A stretch of 35,191 bases of DNA from DTSX01 sp964008355 (GCA_964008355.1 CAXGBD010000006.1:1-35191), one strand, 5' to 3'. Numbered from the stretch's first letter, positions 8,319 through 15,801 are shown. Made by a program: numbers and translations. The notes: a model not told the origin generated them from the sequence alone.

Positions 8319-9770
8319 ATGGCAACCATTGATGAAACAATTAACGAAGCTTTTAAACCATTAGCGTCGGCGTTTAATGATTTAGTTTTTTATTCGGTTC
8401 CAATTGGGAAATCGCAACTCCCTTTGATTGTGGTTTGGCTGATCGCAGGTGCTTTGTATTTTACGTTTTATTTACGGCTCATTAATGTCCGGGGATTTGC
8501 ACACGCGGTTCGGATTGTTCTCGGAAAAGAAGACAAAGCAGACAAAGCACCGGGCGAAGTTTCACACTTCAGGGCGCTAACAACTGCTGTATCTGGCACT
8601 GTGGGTGTTGGCAACATCACCCATGTTGCTGTTGCTATATCTATTGGTGGCCCGGGGGCTGCTTTTTGGCTCATTGTTGCCGGCTTTTTAGGCATGGCGT
8701 CTAAGTTTGTTGAGTGCACTTTGGGAGTTAAATACCGTCAGGTCAATGCTGACGGGTCTGTCTCAGGCGGGCCCATGTATTATATGGACAAAGGTCTTGC
8801 TGAGCAGAACTTGCCTCGTTTGGGTAAGGTGATGGCTTGGTATTATGCCATTTGTATTGTTGTTGGCTGTCTTGGGGTGGGTTGCATGTTCCAAGCCAAC
8901 CAGGCGTATGTGCAATTTGTCAATGTCACGGGCGGCGCTGAGGGGTTTTTCGCTAGTCGTGGGTGGTTGTTTGGTTCGATCTTGGCTCTACTCACCGGTC
9001 TAGTCATCATTGGCGGAATTAAAAGCATTGCCAGGGTCACCTCAAAGCTTGTGCCCTTTATGGCGCTCTTGTACGTTGGCTCTGCGCTGGTGGTGATTGG
9101 GGCTAATTTTTCTGCCATTCCCTCCGCTGTTTCGTCGATCATCACTAACGCGTTCAGTCCTGAAGGGGTCACCGGCGGCATGATCGCGGTTCTCATTTTA
9201 GGCTTTCGCCGCGCGGCCTTTTCCAATGAGGCGGGAATTGGGTCTTCGGCCATCGCCCATGCAGCAGTTAAAACTGACGAGCCCCTGACACAGGGGTTTG
9301 TGGCCATGCTGGAGCCGTTTATTGACACTGTTGTCATTTGCACAATTACCGCACTTGTTATTATTCTCACCGTCTACGACCCGGCAATGCTGAACGAAGG
9401 AACCATCCGCGGTGTTGAGCTGACATCAAGCGCATTTGCCAGTGTTATCCCTTGGTTTCCAAGCGTGCTTGCTGTTGTGGTAATGTTGTTCGCGTATTCA
9501 ACCATGATCTCTTGGTCTTATTATGGGTTGGAGGGCTTTGTTTATATGTTTGGGTCCAAGCGCCGAACAAAAAGAATTTTCAACACCGTTTTTTGTTTGT
9601 TTGTGGTGTTGGGTTGTACTGTGCAGCTTGATGCCGTTCTAGATTTTTCAGATGCTATGATCTTCGCGATGGCGCTTGCCAATATGCTGGCGCTGTACTT
9701 GCTAGGGCCAAACGTGAAGCGGGAACTGGACGCTTATTGGGCCAGGTTAAAAACAAGATCATCTAGTTGA
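8319..9770 (+). CDS. AGCS-family sodium:amino-acid symporter
   Basis: The 483-residue, highly hydrophobic protein matches the alanine-or-glycine:cation symporter family, inner-membrane carriers driven by sodium or protons. Signature stretches are 'TTAVSGTVGVGNITHVAVAI' (family consensus has GTGNI), 'SGGPMYYMDKGL' and 'FSNEAGIGSSAIAHAAVKTDEP'. About ten membrane segments can be counted. It starts 24 bases after the amidohydrolase behind a GAGG-like ribosome-binding site and sits in the xsc cluster. It probably imports the compound feeding that pathway, perhaps alanine, glycine or a structural relative such as taurine. That substrate assignment is inference; family members characterised so far take alanine or glycine. 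Confidence 0.92.
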   Translation: MATIDETINEAFKPLASAFNDLVFYSVPIGKSQLPLIVVWLIAGALYFTFYLRLINVRGFAHAVRIVLGKEDKADKAPGEVSHFRALTTAVSGTVGVGNITHVAVAISIGGPGAAFWLIVAGFLGMASKFVECTLGVKYRQVNADGSVSGGPMYYMDKGLAEQNLPRLGKVMAWYYAICIVVGCLGVGCMFQANQAYVQFVNVTGGAEGFFASRGWLFGSILALLTGLVIIGGIKSIARVTSKLVPFMALLYVGSALVVIGANFSAIPSAVSSIITNAFSPEGVTGGMIAVLILGFRRAAFSNEAGIGSSAIAHAAVKTDEPLTQGFVAMLEPFIDTVVICTITALVIILTVYDPAMLNEGTIRGVELTSSAFASVIPWFPSVLAVVVMLFAYSTMISWSYYGLEGFVYMFGSKRRTKRIFNTVFCLFVVLGCTVQLDAVLDFSDAMIFAMALANMLALYLLGPNVKRELDAYWARLKTRSSS

Positions 9771-9802
9771 CTGGTAGAGTAAGATTAAAACAAAGGGGTC
9801 AA

Positions 9803-10396
9803 ATGAAAGCTTTTTTTGAAAAAACCATTAATGAAAAGATAAGGTTAGTTATTGCGTTGTTGTTTCTTCTTCCTCCTTTCAGCCTTACCTCCGCTCATGA
9901 CGACCCATCTTCAATCAGCAAATCTTCGGACGATGAAATTGTTCTAAGGAGAACCACTTTAATTGTGAGAGACGTTGAGCATTCATTAAACCTGTACCGG
10001 GACTCCATAGGCATGGAAGTCATTTATGATCAGGTTATCGAAAGAGGTGAAAAAGAAATAAGGCTGGTGTTTTTAAAAACAAAAGACGACTACATTGGGG
10101 TGCTTGGGTTGGTTGATTATGAATACAATCATCCAGAGGCAGAGGCCAAAAGAAAGCCGGTTCGCAAAGAGGGCTTCACTCCACAAAACCCTGTTCTAGT
10201 TTTTAATACCAATGACTTAGAGAATAAATGGAAGATGATTATGAAGGTAGAGGGGGTTGATATAATTCAAGAACCAACATATACAGAATACCCCTCCTAT
10301 GATGGAAGCAGCGTGATCAAGGTGCGCGTGTCAAAGTTTTATGACGTTGATGGCTATTTAATCGAGCTGAATCAGGTATTGAGCTCAATCCATTAA
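9803..10396 (+). CDS. Exported VOC/glyoxalase-fold protein
   Basis: The 197-residue protein starts with a basic and hydrophobic leader ('RLVIALLFLLPPFSLTSAHD') that looks like a signal peptide cut after about residue 31. It is followed by a VOC (glyoxalase/bleomycin-resistance/dioxygenase) domain: 'TTLIVRDVEHSLNLYRDSIGM' split over the first strand and helix, then 'DVDGYLIELNQ' at the end. The last strand keeps the metal-binding glutamate. The first strand has threonine where histidine is common, so it may not be a classical glyoxalase. The ATG at 9803 is preferred over an in-frame TTG at 9767 because AAAGGGG lies at the right distance and the TTG overlaps the symporter stop. It probably belongs to the xsc operon; its role is unknown. 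Confidence 0.75.
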   Translation: MKAFFEKTINEKIRLVIALLFLLPPFSLTSAHDDPSSISKSSDDEIVLRRTTLIVRDVEHSLNLYRDSIGMEVIYDQVIERGEKEIRLVFLKTKDDYIGVLGLVDYEYNHPEAEAKRKPVRKEGFTPQNPVLVFNTNDLENKWKMIMKVEGVDIIQEPTYTEYPSYDGSSVIKVRVSKFYDVDGYLIELNQVLSSIH

Positions 10397-10429
10397 TATG
10401 ATGACCAAGTTTAAAACAGGCTAATCGCT

Positions 10430-11059
10430 ATGTATTATGGTGAAAAGCTCAATAGTGTTTCTCACTTGGTCGGTGCCGCTCTAGCGCTGGTTGGTCTTGG
10501 GGCTCTGCTAACGATCAGCATTCAAACAAACGATGTCTGGGTTATTGCTAGCTTCAGCCTTTTTGGGCTTACCTTAGTTTTGCTTTACACCATGTCCACC
10601 CTGTACCACAGCTTCCAAGTGCCTCGGCTAAAAGCGTTTTTCAATCTGATGGATCGTATCTCTATTTACCTGTTAATTTCAGGCACTTACACGCCCTATA
10701 TGCTGGTAAGCCTAAGTGAAGGCAATGGTTGGTTAATACTGAGTATTGTCTGGGGCCTGGCGCTGGTTGGCATCCTTAGTGAGGTTTTTCTCAAGGGAAA
10801 AGCCGTCCAAGTTGGGCAGATGATAATTTATCTGGGAATGGGGTGGGCTTGTTCCTTTGATCTCAGCAGTCTCAAAGAAGCTCTTCCAAGTGTGGGTTTT
10901 AGCCTGCTAATAGCTGGCGGCCTGGCTTACACCGTTGGGGTAATTTTTTATGTACTGGGCGAAACGAGCAAGCTAGCTCATGCTCACGGTATCTGGCACT
11001 TTTTTGTGCTGCTTGGCAGCGCCTGTCACTTCGCCTCCATACTAGGGTATGTGCGCTAG
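10430..11059 (+). CDS. Hemolysin III / PAQR family membrane protein
   Basis: This 209-residue protein has about seven membrane segments and the conserved polar residues of the HlyIII/PAQR family. These are 'NSVSHLVGA' near the N-terminus, 'STLYHS' after the second segment, and 'HGIWHFFVLLGSACHF' in the last segment, which together supply the histidines and aspartate-like ligands thought to bind zinc. Bacterial members are widespread and most have no proven haemolytic activity; a membrane hydrolase or lipid-homeostasis role is suspected. It starts 33 bases after the VOC gene on the same strand, so it may be the last gene of the xsc cluster. It could also be an unrelated housekeeping gene. Confidence 0.9.
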   Translation: MYYGEKLNSVSHLVGAALALVGLGALLTISIQTNDVWVIASFSLFGLTLVLLYTMSTLYHSFQVPRLKAFFNLMDRISIYLLISGTYTPYMLVSLSEGNGWLILSIVWGLALVGILSEVFLKGKAVQVGQMIIYLGMGWACSFDLSSLKEALPSVGFSLLIAGGLAYTVGVIFYVLGETSKLAHAHGIWHFFVLLGSACHFASILGYVR

Positions 11060-11097
11060 CAGGGGTTGTCCGCATTTAACAAAATATAAGCAGCAAG

Positions 11098-11550
11098 CTA
11101 TGGCTTTAGTTTTTTAGGTGTCAAAAACTCTTCGGGCATTGGAATTAGTTTAATGGTTGAGGTGGCCGTGGCTACTAATTTTTCTTTTTGATAAAGCGAG
11201 CTTGAGAAATACCCAATGTTGTTGCCGAGTCTGACAGTCTTGGCTTCAGAGGTTAGTTTGCCCGGATGTGCGGGCGCTAAAAAGCTAACGTTGATATCCA
11301 GGCTTACCGGGTTGAGCTTTCCTCCCGAAAGAGCAATCAAGAGATGTGCCATCGAGGTGTCCAGCATTCCTGTAACAAAACCGCCCTGCACCACCTGGGT
11401 TGGTGAATGACAAAACTCAGGCACGGCCTCGAACTCCATTTTTAAAAGTGTAGGATCTGATTCGAAGTGAGTGGCCCTTCCGTTGAGCGTTTCTATACAA
11501 GGGGGCCTGCTTGAATTTAGCAATTCTAATATTTTCTTGTCATTGCTCAT
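11098..11550 (-). CDS. PaaI-like hotdog-fold thioesterase
   Basis: The 150-residue protein has the hotdog-fold segment 'VQGGFVTGMLDTSMAHLLIAL', in which the glycine-rich turn and following helix carry the active-site acidic residue of the PaaI/YbgC-type acyl-CoA thioesterases. The later 'LDINVSFLAPAHPGKLTSEAKTV' split over two strands also fits. It would hydrolyse a small acyl-CoA in the cytoplasm; the acyl group is not predictable. It begins 12 bases after the stop of the MttB-family gene on the same strand, so the two are likely co-transcribed, but a functional link between them is not obvious. Confidence 0.85.
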   Translation of the reverse strand: MSNDKKILELLNSSRPPCIETLNGRATHFESDPTLLKMEFEAVPEFCHSPTQVVQGGFVTGMLDTSMAHLLIALSGGKLNPVSLDINVSFLAPAHPGKLTSEAKTVRLGNNIGYFSSSLYQKEKLVATATSTIKLIPMPEEFLTPKKLKP

Positions 11551-11562
11551 TTCAGCACTGGA

Positions 11563-13104
11563 TTATCGGCCCATGGCTTTCTTGCTGAGAAAAACAGGAA
11601 ACTCTGAGCGTATTTTGTCGTCAACTTCATCGCTCACATGCTTTGGAAAGTGGGTAGCAAGAATGTGTTCTTTGCGTTGAACCGCTTCGTTTAAAGCCTC
11701 TGGTTTGCCAGAGTCGCTCCAATCGCTAGGACTGAGCCTGTTATAAAGCTCAGGATAGATGTATTCGGTTTGCATAACGTTCAGCGTCTGGTCCGAGCCC
11801 AAGTAGTGTCCTTTGTTGTTTAGGCAAACGTCCTTAGTGACATCAAAGGCCAGCGTTTCTTCATTCACTGTCATGCCTTTGACCACGCGCAAACAAGCTC
11901 CAAGAACATCATTATCCAGCAACAGGCTTTCCGGGCAGGCGCTCAGCAGGCTGGCGTACATGCCGGCTGATTCATAGATAATATTAGCTCCGGACAGTGC
12001 TGCAATTGTAGCGTTTGAGGCATGTTCTGCGCCGCCCTGAAAATCAGGCAGTTTGGAGTCCGTCATTCCACAACCAGTGCCCGTTGGCAAATCTAGGTAT
12101 TGGCCTACTTGTGCACAAGCCGCTGAGAGAAGACCTTGTTCAGGTGAGCCTCCGCTCATGGCTCCGGTGCGTAAATCAGAGACAAAAGACCACGCTCCCA
12201 GGATTGCTGGTGCTCCTGGTTTTATCGCGTTGAGATACACCAGGCCGCCCAGGCATTCTGCCCAAGCTTGGGATACTGCGCCTGCCAGACAAGCGGGCGC
12301 GGTTGCTCCAGCCTGGCCTGCGGAAAGCAACAACACCGGCATGCTTCCTTCAACAGCGACTCGCAAACACTCTAAAGCCTCTTCAGCAAATTTCATTGGT
12401 GACACCACAAAACAACTGGACTGACTAACAAAAGGTCGTGCTCGCCAAGCTTCTTCACTGCCTGCTATTAAATGTAATAGCTTGAGCGTCTTTTCTAAAT
12501 GCTGTGCTTCAGTCCAGCTAGAGCCGACATGCTTAGTTGTTCCCATCACCGAGTTATAGGTGGTGTTTAAGTCCATAGCATAATTGTCTTTGATGTCACA
12601 AAGCACATTGGTGCGTTGAAACATATGTATGTGTTCGCAAGTATCAGCGATGCGAGACATGTCATAGAGGTCTTGTGCCGACGACTCCCTGTTGGTTTTT
12701 TTCACCGGGTCAGCGATCATAACTGCAGCTCCAGCTGTAGCAAAATAAACACGGCTTCCTGTGACATGAAGATCATGGCGAGGTTCTTGGCCATGCAACA
12801 CAAGGTCACGATTGCTGGACTCAATAGCTTTTTTTACCACTTCGCGGGGCATGCGGAGTCGCCCATCGTCTCCAATCTCTGCGCCATAGTCGGTGCAGGT
12901 TTTAGCGCAGTGTGGCGTGGCCTGACCAAACCCAACCTCTTCTAAAATACGAAAACTATTCTCGAGCACGGCTCTGACGTCTTCGATGCTCAACGGTTTG
13001 TATTGACCTCCCGTTTCTCCGGGATGAACGGGCTTTTTTGCTTCGGTCAGTGGTGATGATCGAGCATTAACTTTGGCTTTGTGTCCCCCGCTTCGTCTTG
13101 GCAT
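11563..13104 (-). CDS. MttB-family (non-pyrrolysine) methyltransferase
   Basis: This 513-residue protein belongs to the trimethylamine:corrinoid methyltransferase family (PF06253). Characterised members move a methyl group from trimethylamine, glycine betaine or other quaternary amines to a corrinoid protein. Family features are the N-terminal 'ENSFRILEEVGF', central glycine-rich 'GAWSFVSDLRTGAMSGGSPE', 'LDLPTGTGCGMTDSKLPD' and 'GANIIYESAGM'. The frame is open throughout with no internal amber codon, so it lacks the pyrrolysine of methanogen MttB; such homologues often act on betaine-like substrates. The length is normal. No corrinoid-binding partner, methyl-transferring MtbA or tetrahydrofolate gene lies in the window. 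The specific substrate is therefore open. Confidence 0.88.
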   Translation of the reverse strand: MPRRSGGHKAKVNARSSPLTEAKKPVHPGETGGQYKPLSIEDVRAVLENSFRILEEVGFGQATPHCAKTCTDYGAEIGDDGRLRMPREVVKKAIESSNRDLVLHGQEPRHDLHVTGSRVYFATAGAAVMIADPVKKTNRESSAQDLYDMSRIADTCEHIHMFQRTNVLCDIKDNYAMDLNTTYNSVMGTTKHVGSSWTEAQHLEKTLKLLHLIAGSEEAWRARPFVSQSSCFVVSPMKFAEEALECLRVAVEGSMPVLLLSAGQAGATAPACLAGAVSQAWAECLGGLVYLNAIKPGAPAILGAWSFVSDLRTGAMSGGSPEQGLLSAACAQVGQYLDLPTGTGCGMTDSKLPDFQGGAEHASNATIAALSGANIIYESAGMYASLLSACPESLLLDNDVLGACLRVVKGMTVNEETLAFDVTKDVCLNNKGHYLGSDQTLNVMQTEYIYPELYNRLSPSDWSDSGKPEALNEAVQRKEHILATHFPKHVSDEVDDKIRSEFPVFLSKKAMGR

Positions 13105-13206
13105 AGTTGTTTTCAGTTGTATATAAGGCGCTTGAATTAGTGTACAGCCAAGGTTTATTCAAGTAAACTTTTAGGGTGGTTGGTGTTGCCACACCCAAAA
13201 GCGGCG

Positions 13207-13671
13207 CTAAGCCAAGCCCTGGAATCCCAACTGTCTCATTGCCTCATACACAACAATGGCAGCTACGTTTGAAAGATTTAAGCTGCGGCTGTTCTTTTTC
13301 ATTGGCAGTCTAACAGGCTCCTCGCAGACGCTTGAGTTTAAAGCTTTTTGCGGCAAGCCTCTTGTTTCTGAGCCCAAAAGCAGAGCATCATTGTTTTGAA
13401 ACTTAGCTTCTGTATACAGCGCTGTTCCCTTAGTAGAAAAAGGAATGATTCTTTTGCTGGAAAGTTCAGCAACACACTCTTCAAAGTTTTTGTGCTCAAC
13501 AACATTGGCCATTGCATGATAGTCTAAGCCGGCTCTTTTGAGTTCTTTTTTTGAAAGCTGGAAACCCAAAGGGTGGATTAAATGAAGCGTGGTTCCGGCG
13601 TTTGCACAAAGCCTGATAATGTTTCCTGTGTTAGGTGGGATTTCTGGCTGATATAATATTAAACTAATCAT
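13207..13671 (-). CDS. trmL: tRNA (cytidine/uridine-2'-O-)-methyltransferase TrmL
   Basis: TrmL methylates the 2'-O of nucleotide 34 in tRNA-Leu isoacceptors using S-adenosylmethionine. The protein shows the three SpoU/SPOUT motifs: 'PPNTGNIIRLCANAG' at the N-terminus, 'LLLGSETRGLP', and 'RLPMKKNSRSLNLSNVAAIVVYE' split over the knot at the C-terminus. The ATG at 13671 gives 154 residues and places 'LYQPEIPPNTGN' at the same position as in E. coli TrmL. A GTG two codons upstream is also possible. It is divergent from pyrD with only 9 bases between the start codons, so promoters for both must overlap coding sequence. Confidence 0.94.
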   Translation of the reverse strand: MISLILYQPEIPPNTGNIIRLCANAGTTLHLIHPLGFQLSKKELKRAGLDYHAMANVVEHKNFEECVAELSSKRIIPFSTKGTALYTEAKFQNNDALLLGSETRGLPQKALNSSVCEEPVRLPMKKNSRSLNLSNVAAIVVYEAMRQLGFQGLA

Positions 13672-13680
13672 GAGCACAGT

Positions 13681-14619
13681 ATGGTTGCTGACAACACAAT
13701 TTCAACAGAATTTTTAGGCCTATCTTTTAGGTCCCCTATTGTTTTGCTTTCTGGATGTGTTGGGTTTGGAGATGAGTATAGCCGCATAGATGGTTTTTCT
13801 TTATCTGGTGTTGGCGGCGTGTTTCTCAAGGGCACAACCTTGGAGCCAAGAGCTGGAAACAAACCACACCGAGTTGCTGAAACCCCGGCAGGAATGCTCA
13901 ACTCAATTGGTCTACAAAATCCTGGTGTTGAAGAAGTCGTAAACAACCTGCTCCCTAGCCTAGAGCCACCTGAAACGCTCTATTTTGCCAATGTTTCTGG
14001 CTCCACGATAGACGAATACGCTGCGGTTACAGAAAAATTTAACAACACCTGCGTCTCTGGCATTGAGTTAAACATTTCTTGTCCCAATGTTGACAAAGGG
14101 GGCATGCATTTTGGCAATGACCCTGAGATGTCCGCTCGGGTGGTGGAAGCATGCAGAGGCGTTACAACAAAACCCTTGATTGCAAAACTATCTCCCAACC
14201 AAACAGACATAAAAACAAACGCGGAACGCTGTATTGGTGCCGGCAGCGACGGGTTGTCGGTTGTCAATACCATAAGCGGCATGGCCATAGACATAGAATC
14301 GCAGAGGCCCCTTTTAGGCAACAATGCGGGTGGGTTGTCTGGTCCAGCCATTAAGCCCATTGCCCTGCTGAAAGTCAGAGAGGTCTACAGCGTGGCCAAA
14401 AAATATGGAGTTCCGATCATAGGCCAAGGCGGCATTTCTAGCTCTGCTGATGCTATTGAGTTTCTCCTTGCGGGAGCCAGCGTTGTTGGGGTTGGGACCG
14501 CTTTGTTTTCTGACCCTTTATTGTGCGACAAAATCAACCAAGGCCTAAGCAAATACCTCAAAGAACACAACATTAGCTCCATAGGCGGCCTTGTTGGCGC
14601 CCTAAAAGAAAACAACTAA
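13681..14619 (+). CDS. pyrD: Dihydroorotate dehydrogenase, class 1B type
   Basis: PyrD oxidises dihydroorotate to orotate in pyrimidine synthesis. The 312-residue protein has no N-terminal membrane helix. It carries the class 1 catalytic cysteine C134 in 'NISCPNVDKGG', where class 2 enzymes have serine. FMN-binding segments are 'NSIGLQNPG' near 74-82 and 'GQGGISSSADAIEFLLAGASVVGVGTALF' at about 246-274. The pattern 'SGCVGFGDEYSRI' near the start resembles class 1B (PyrDB), which normally partners with the iron-sulfur flavoprotein PyrK and uses NAD+. Most gammaproteobacteria have the quinone-linked class 2 enzyme, so this form is unusual. No pyrK is present in the window. Confidence 0.9.
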   Translation: MVADNTISTEFLGLSFRSPIVLLSGCVGFGDEYSRIDGFSLSGVGGVFLKGTTLEPRAGNKPHRVAETPAGMLNSIGLQNPGVEEVVNNLLPSLEPPETLYFANVSGSTIDEYAAVTEKFNNTCVSGIELNISCPNVDKGGMHFGNDPEMSARVVEACRGVTTKPLIAKLSPNQTDIKTNAERCIGAGSDGLSVVNTISGMAIDIESQRPLLGNNAGGLSGPAIKPIALLKVREVYSVAKKYGVPIIGQGGISSSADAIEFLLAGASVVGVGTALFSDPLLCDKINQGLSKYLKEHNISSIGGLVGALKENN

Positions 14620-14665
14620 GCCGCTTGCTAACCTGGCTGTGTGTTTCAGTTTTTTATTAAGCAGC

Positions 14666-15640
14666 TCAGTCCGTCAACGTGCCAACAATATGTGCCATTA
14701 TCCTGTAGGGGTCTGCGTTTGAGGCAGGTCGTCTGTCTTCTAGATAACCATTATAGTTGTTGTCAACTACATTGACTGGTATGCGTATACTTGCACCTCG
14801 ATCTGAAACGCCATATGAAAATGTTTCAATGCTCTGGGTTTCGTGAAGGCCTGTTAGTCTCATGTCATTATCTGAGCCGTATTCTGCAATGCCCACTTTG
14901 TGGACGCTGCCTAGTTTTTCACAAATACCGTTCATGAGCTCTTCTGAGCCGCGCTCTCTCATTTCATCGTTGGAAAAATTAGCATGCATTCCTGAGCCGT
15001 TCCAGTCTCCTTGTTGTGGTTTTGGGTGAAAATTTACTGACACGCCATATTCTTCAGCGACCTTTATCAAAAGATAGCGACTTACCCACAGATCATCTCC
15101 CGCTTTGACGCCCTTGCCAAAACATTGGTACTCCCACTGGCCAAGTGCAACCTCAGCGTTTGTGCCGGTAAGCTGGATGCCAGCGTCTAGGCAGACATCA
15201 AGGTGTGCTTCTGATATTTCTCTGCCCATAACGTTGCCCGCGCCAACGCCACAATAGTAATCGCCTTGAGGCCTTGGTGTTCCGTCTTCCCAGCCAAGTA
15301 TGGTGCCATCTTCTGGGTTTGTAAAAAAATACTCTTGCTCAAAACCAAACCACCATTCCTCTGCAACTAGTCCCTCGCAGGCGCTTCTAGTATTAGAGGG
15401 GTGTGCTTCTTTTGATGCAAGAAGCACCTGGTTCATAACCAATACGTCTGAAGTTAGGGGACCGGGGTATTCGTTTGCTGGTTTTAATACGCAGTCAGAG
15501 TCACCTCCTCCTGCTTGTTGGGTAGATGAGCCATCAAAATTCCAAACGGGGGCCGCCGCATCGGTGGTGACTTTAATTTTGCTTCTTAGTGTTTGCTCTG
15601 GCTGATAGCCATCTAACCAGATGTACTCATACTTTTTCAT
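14666..15640 (-). CDS. glnII: Type II glutamine synthetase
   Basis: This enzyme makes glutamine from glutamate, ammonia and ATP. The 324-residue length and motifs identify the eukaryote-like GSII class, not the roughly 470-residue GlnA (GSI) usual in gammaproteobacteria. Recognisable parts are 'WNFDGSSTQQA' near residues 33-43, 'GFEQEYFF' with metal-binding glutamates near residue 100, 'NGSGMHANFS' (ATP/glutamate site) and 'RGASIRIPVNV'. GSII enzymes are not controlled by adenylylation as GSI is. A ribosome-binding site (GGAGAG, plus-strand 15645-15650) precedes the ATG. The leader of about 150 bases contains a candidate glutamine riboswitch and a sigma70-like promoter, described separately. 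The gene is convergent with pyrD and divergent from the glycyl-tRNA synthetase gene. Confidence 0.95.
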   Translation of the reverse strand: MKKYEYIWLDGYQPEQTLRSKIKVTTDAAAPVWNFDGSSTQQAGGGDSDCVLKPANEYPGPLTSDVLVMNQVLLASKEAHPSNTRSACEGLVAEEWWFGFEQEYFFTNPEDGTILGWEDGTPRPQGDYYCGVGAGNVMGREISEAHLDVCLDAGIQLTGTNAEVALGQWEYQCFGKGVKAGDDLWVSRYLLIKVAEEYGVSVNFHPKPQQGDWNGSGMHANFSNDEMRERGSEELMNGICEKLGSVHKVGIAEYGSDNDMRLTGLHETQSIETFSYGVSDRGASIRIPVNVVDNNYNGYLEDRRPASNADPYRIMAHIVGTLTD

Positions 15641-15702
15641 TTTGCTCTCCTTTTGTTGTTTTATTAGCTGGCAAATGAAGGTGTTCGTCCTGAGATAAAC
15701 GG

Positions 15703-15757
15703 CTCCGTTTCTTCAGCTTTCGCTTACTTGCGTCTCAAAATAGGTGGTTAAACCAAG
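15703..15757 (-). promoter_or_regulatory. Candidate glutamine riboswitch (glnA-type) in the glnII leader
   Basis: Read on the - strand, the leader contains AAGTAAG (15729-15723), then a GAAA tetraloop closed by AGC/GCT, then CTGAAG (15716-15711) running into AAAC. The glnA glutamine riboswitch core, as I remember it, reads AAGUAAG - hairpin - CUGAAG - CAACG and includes a loop-E motif (AGUA/GAA). The P1 helix is supported: CTTGGTTT (15757-15750) pairs with AAACGGAG (15710-15703) apart from one G-G mismatch and one G-U wobble. One base pair inside P1 differs from the remembered sequence in a compensatory way (G-C to T-A). Against it: the P2 helix is not clear, and the conserved CGGAAGUA reads CGCAAGTA. 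Location before a glutamine synthetase makes the call plausible. Confidence 0.55.
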
Positions 15758-15801
15758 AGTATTTTTTGTGCCTTGTGTGTAAAACCTTGCAGCACAATAA
15801 C

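Noticed and set aside
8843..9370. 175-codon antisense ORF inside the AGCS symporter gene
   Set aside because: The symporter is clearly coded on the + strand; the antisense product is a low-complexity Ala/Thr/Pro/Met-rich shadow without any domain.
9767..9802. TTG at 9767 as the start of the VOC gene
   Set aside because: It overlaps the symporter stop and lacks a ribosome-binding site, while ATG 9803 has AAAGGGG at the right distance and starts directly into a normal signal peptide.
12053..12424. 123-codon + strand ORF opposite the MttB-family gene
   Set aside because: It lies wholly inside a well-supported - strand gene and shows no recognisable domain or ribosome-binding site.
11563..13104. 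Pyrrolysine-type MttB with an internal amber codon
   Set aside because: The whole 513-codon frame is open, with no TAG readthrough needed, so it belongs to the non-pyrrolysine subgroup.
13182..13195. Hairpin GGTGT/ACACC between trmL and the MttB gene as a terminator of trmL
   Set aside because: The stem has only 5 bp and no T-run follows on the - strand, so it lacks the second half of an intrinsic terminator.
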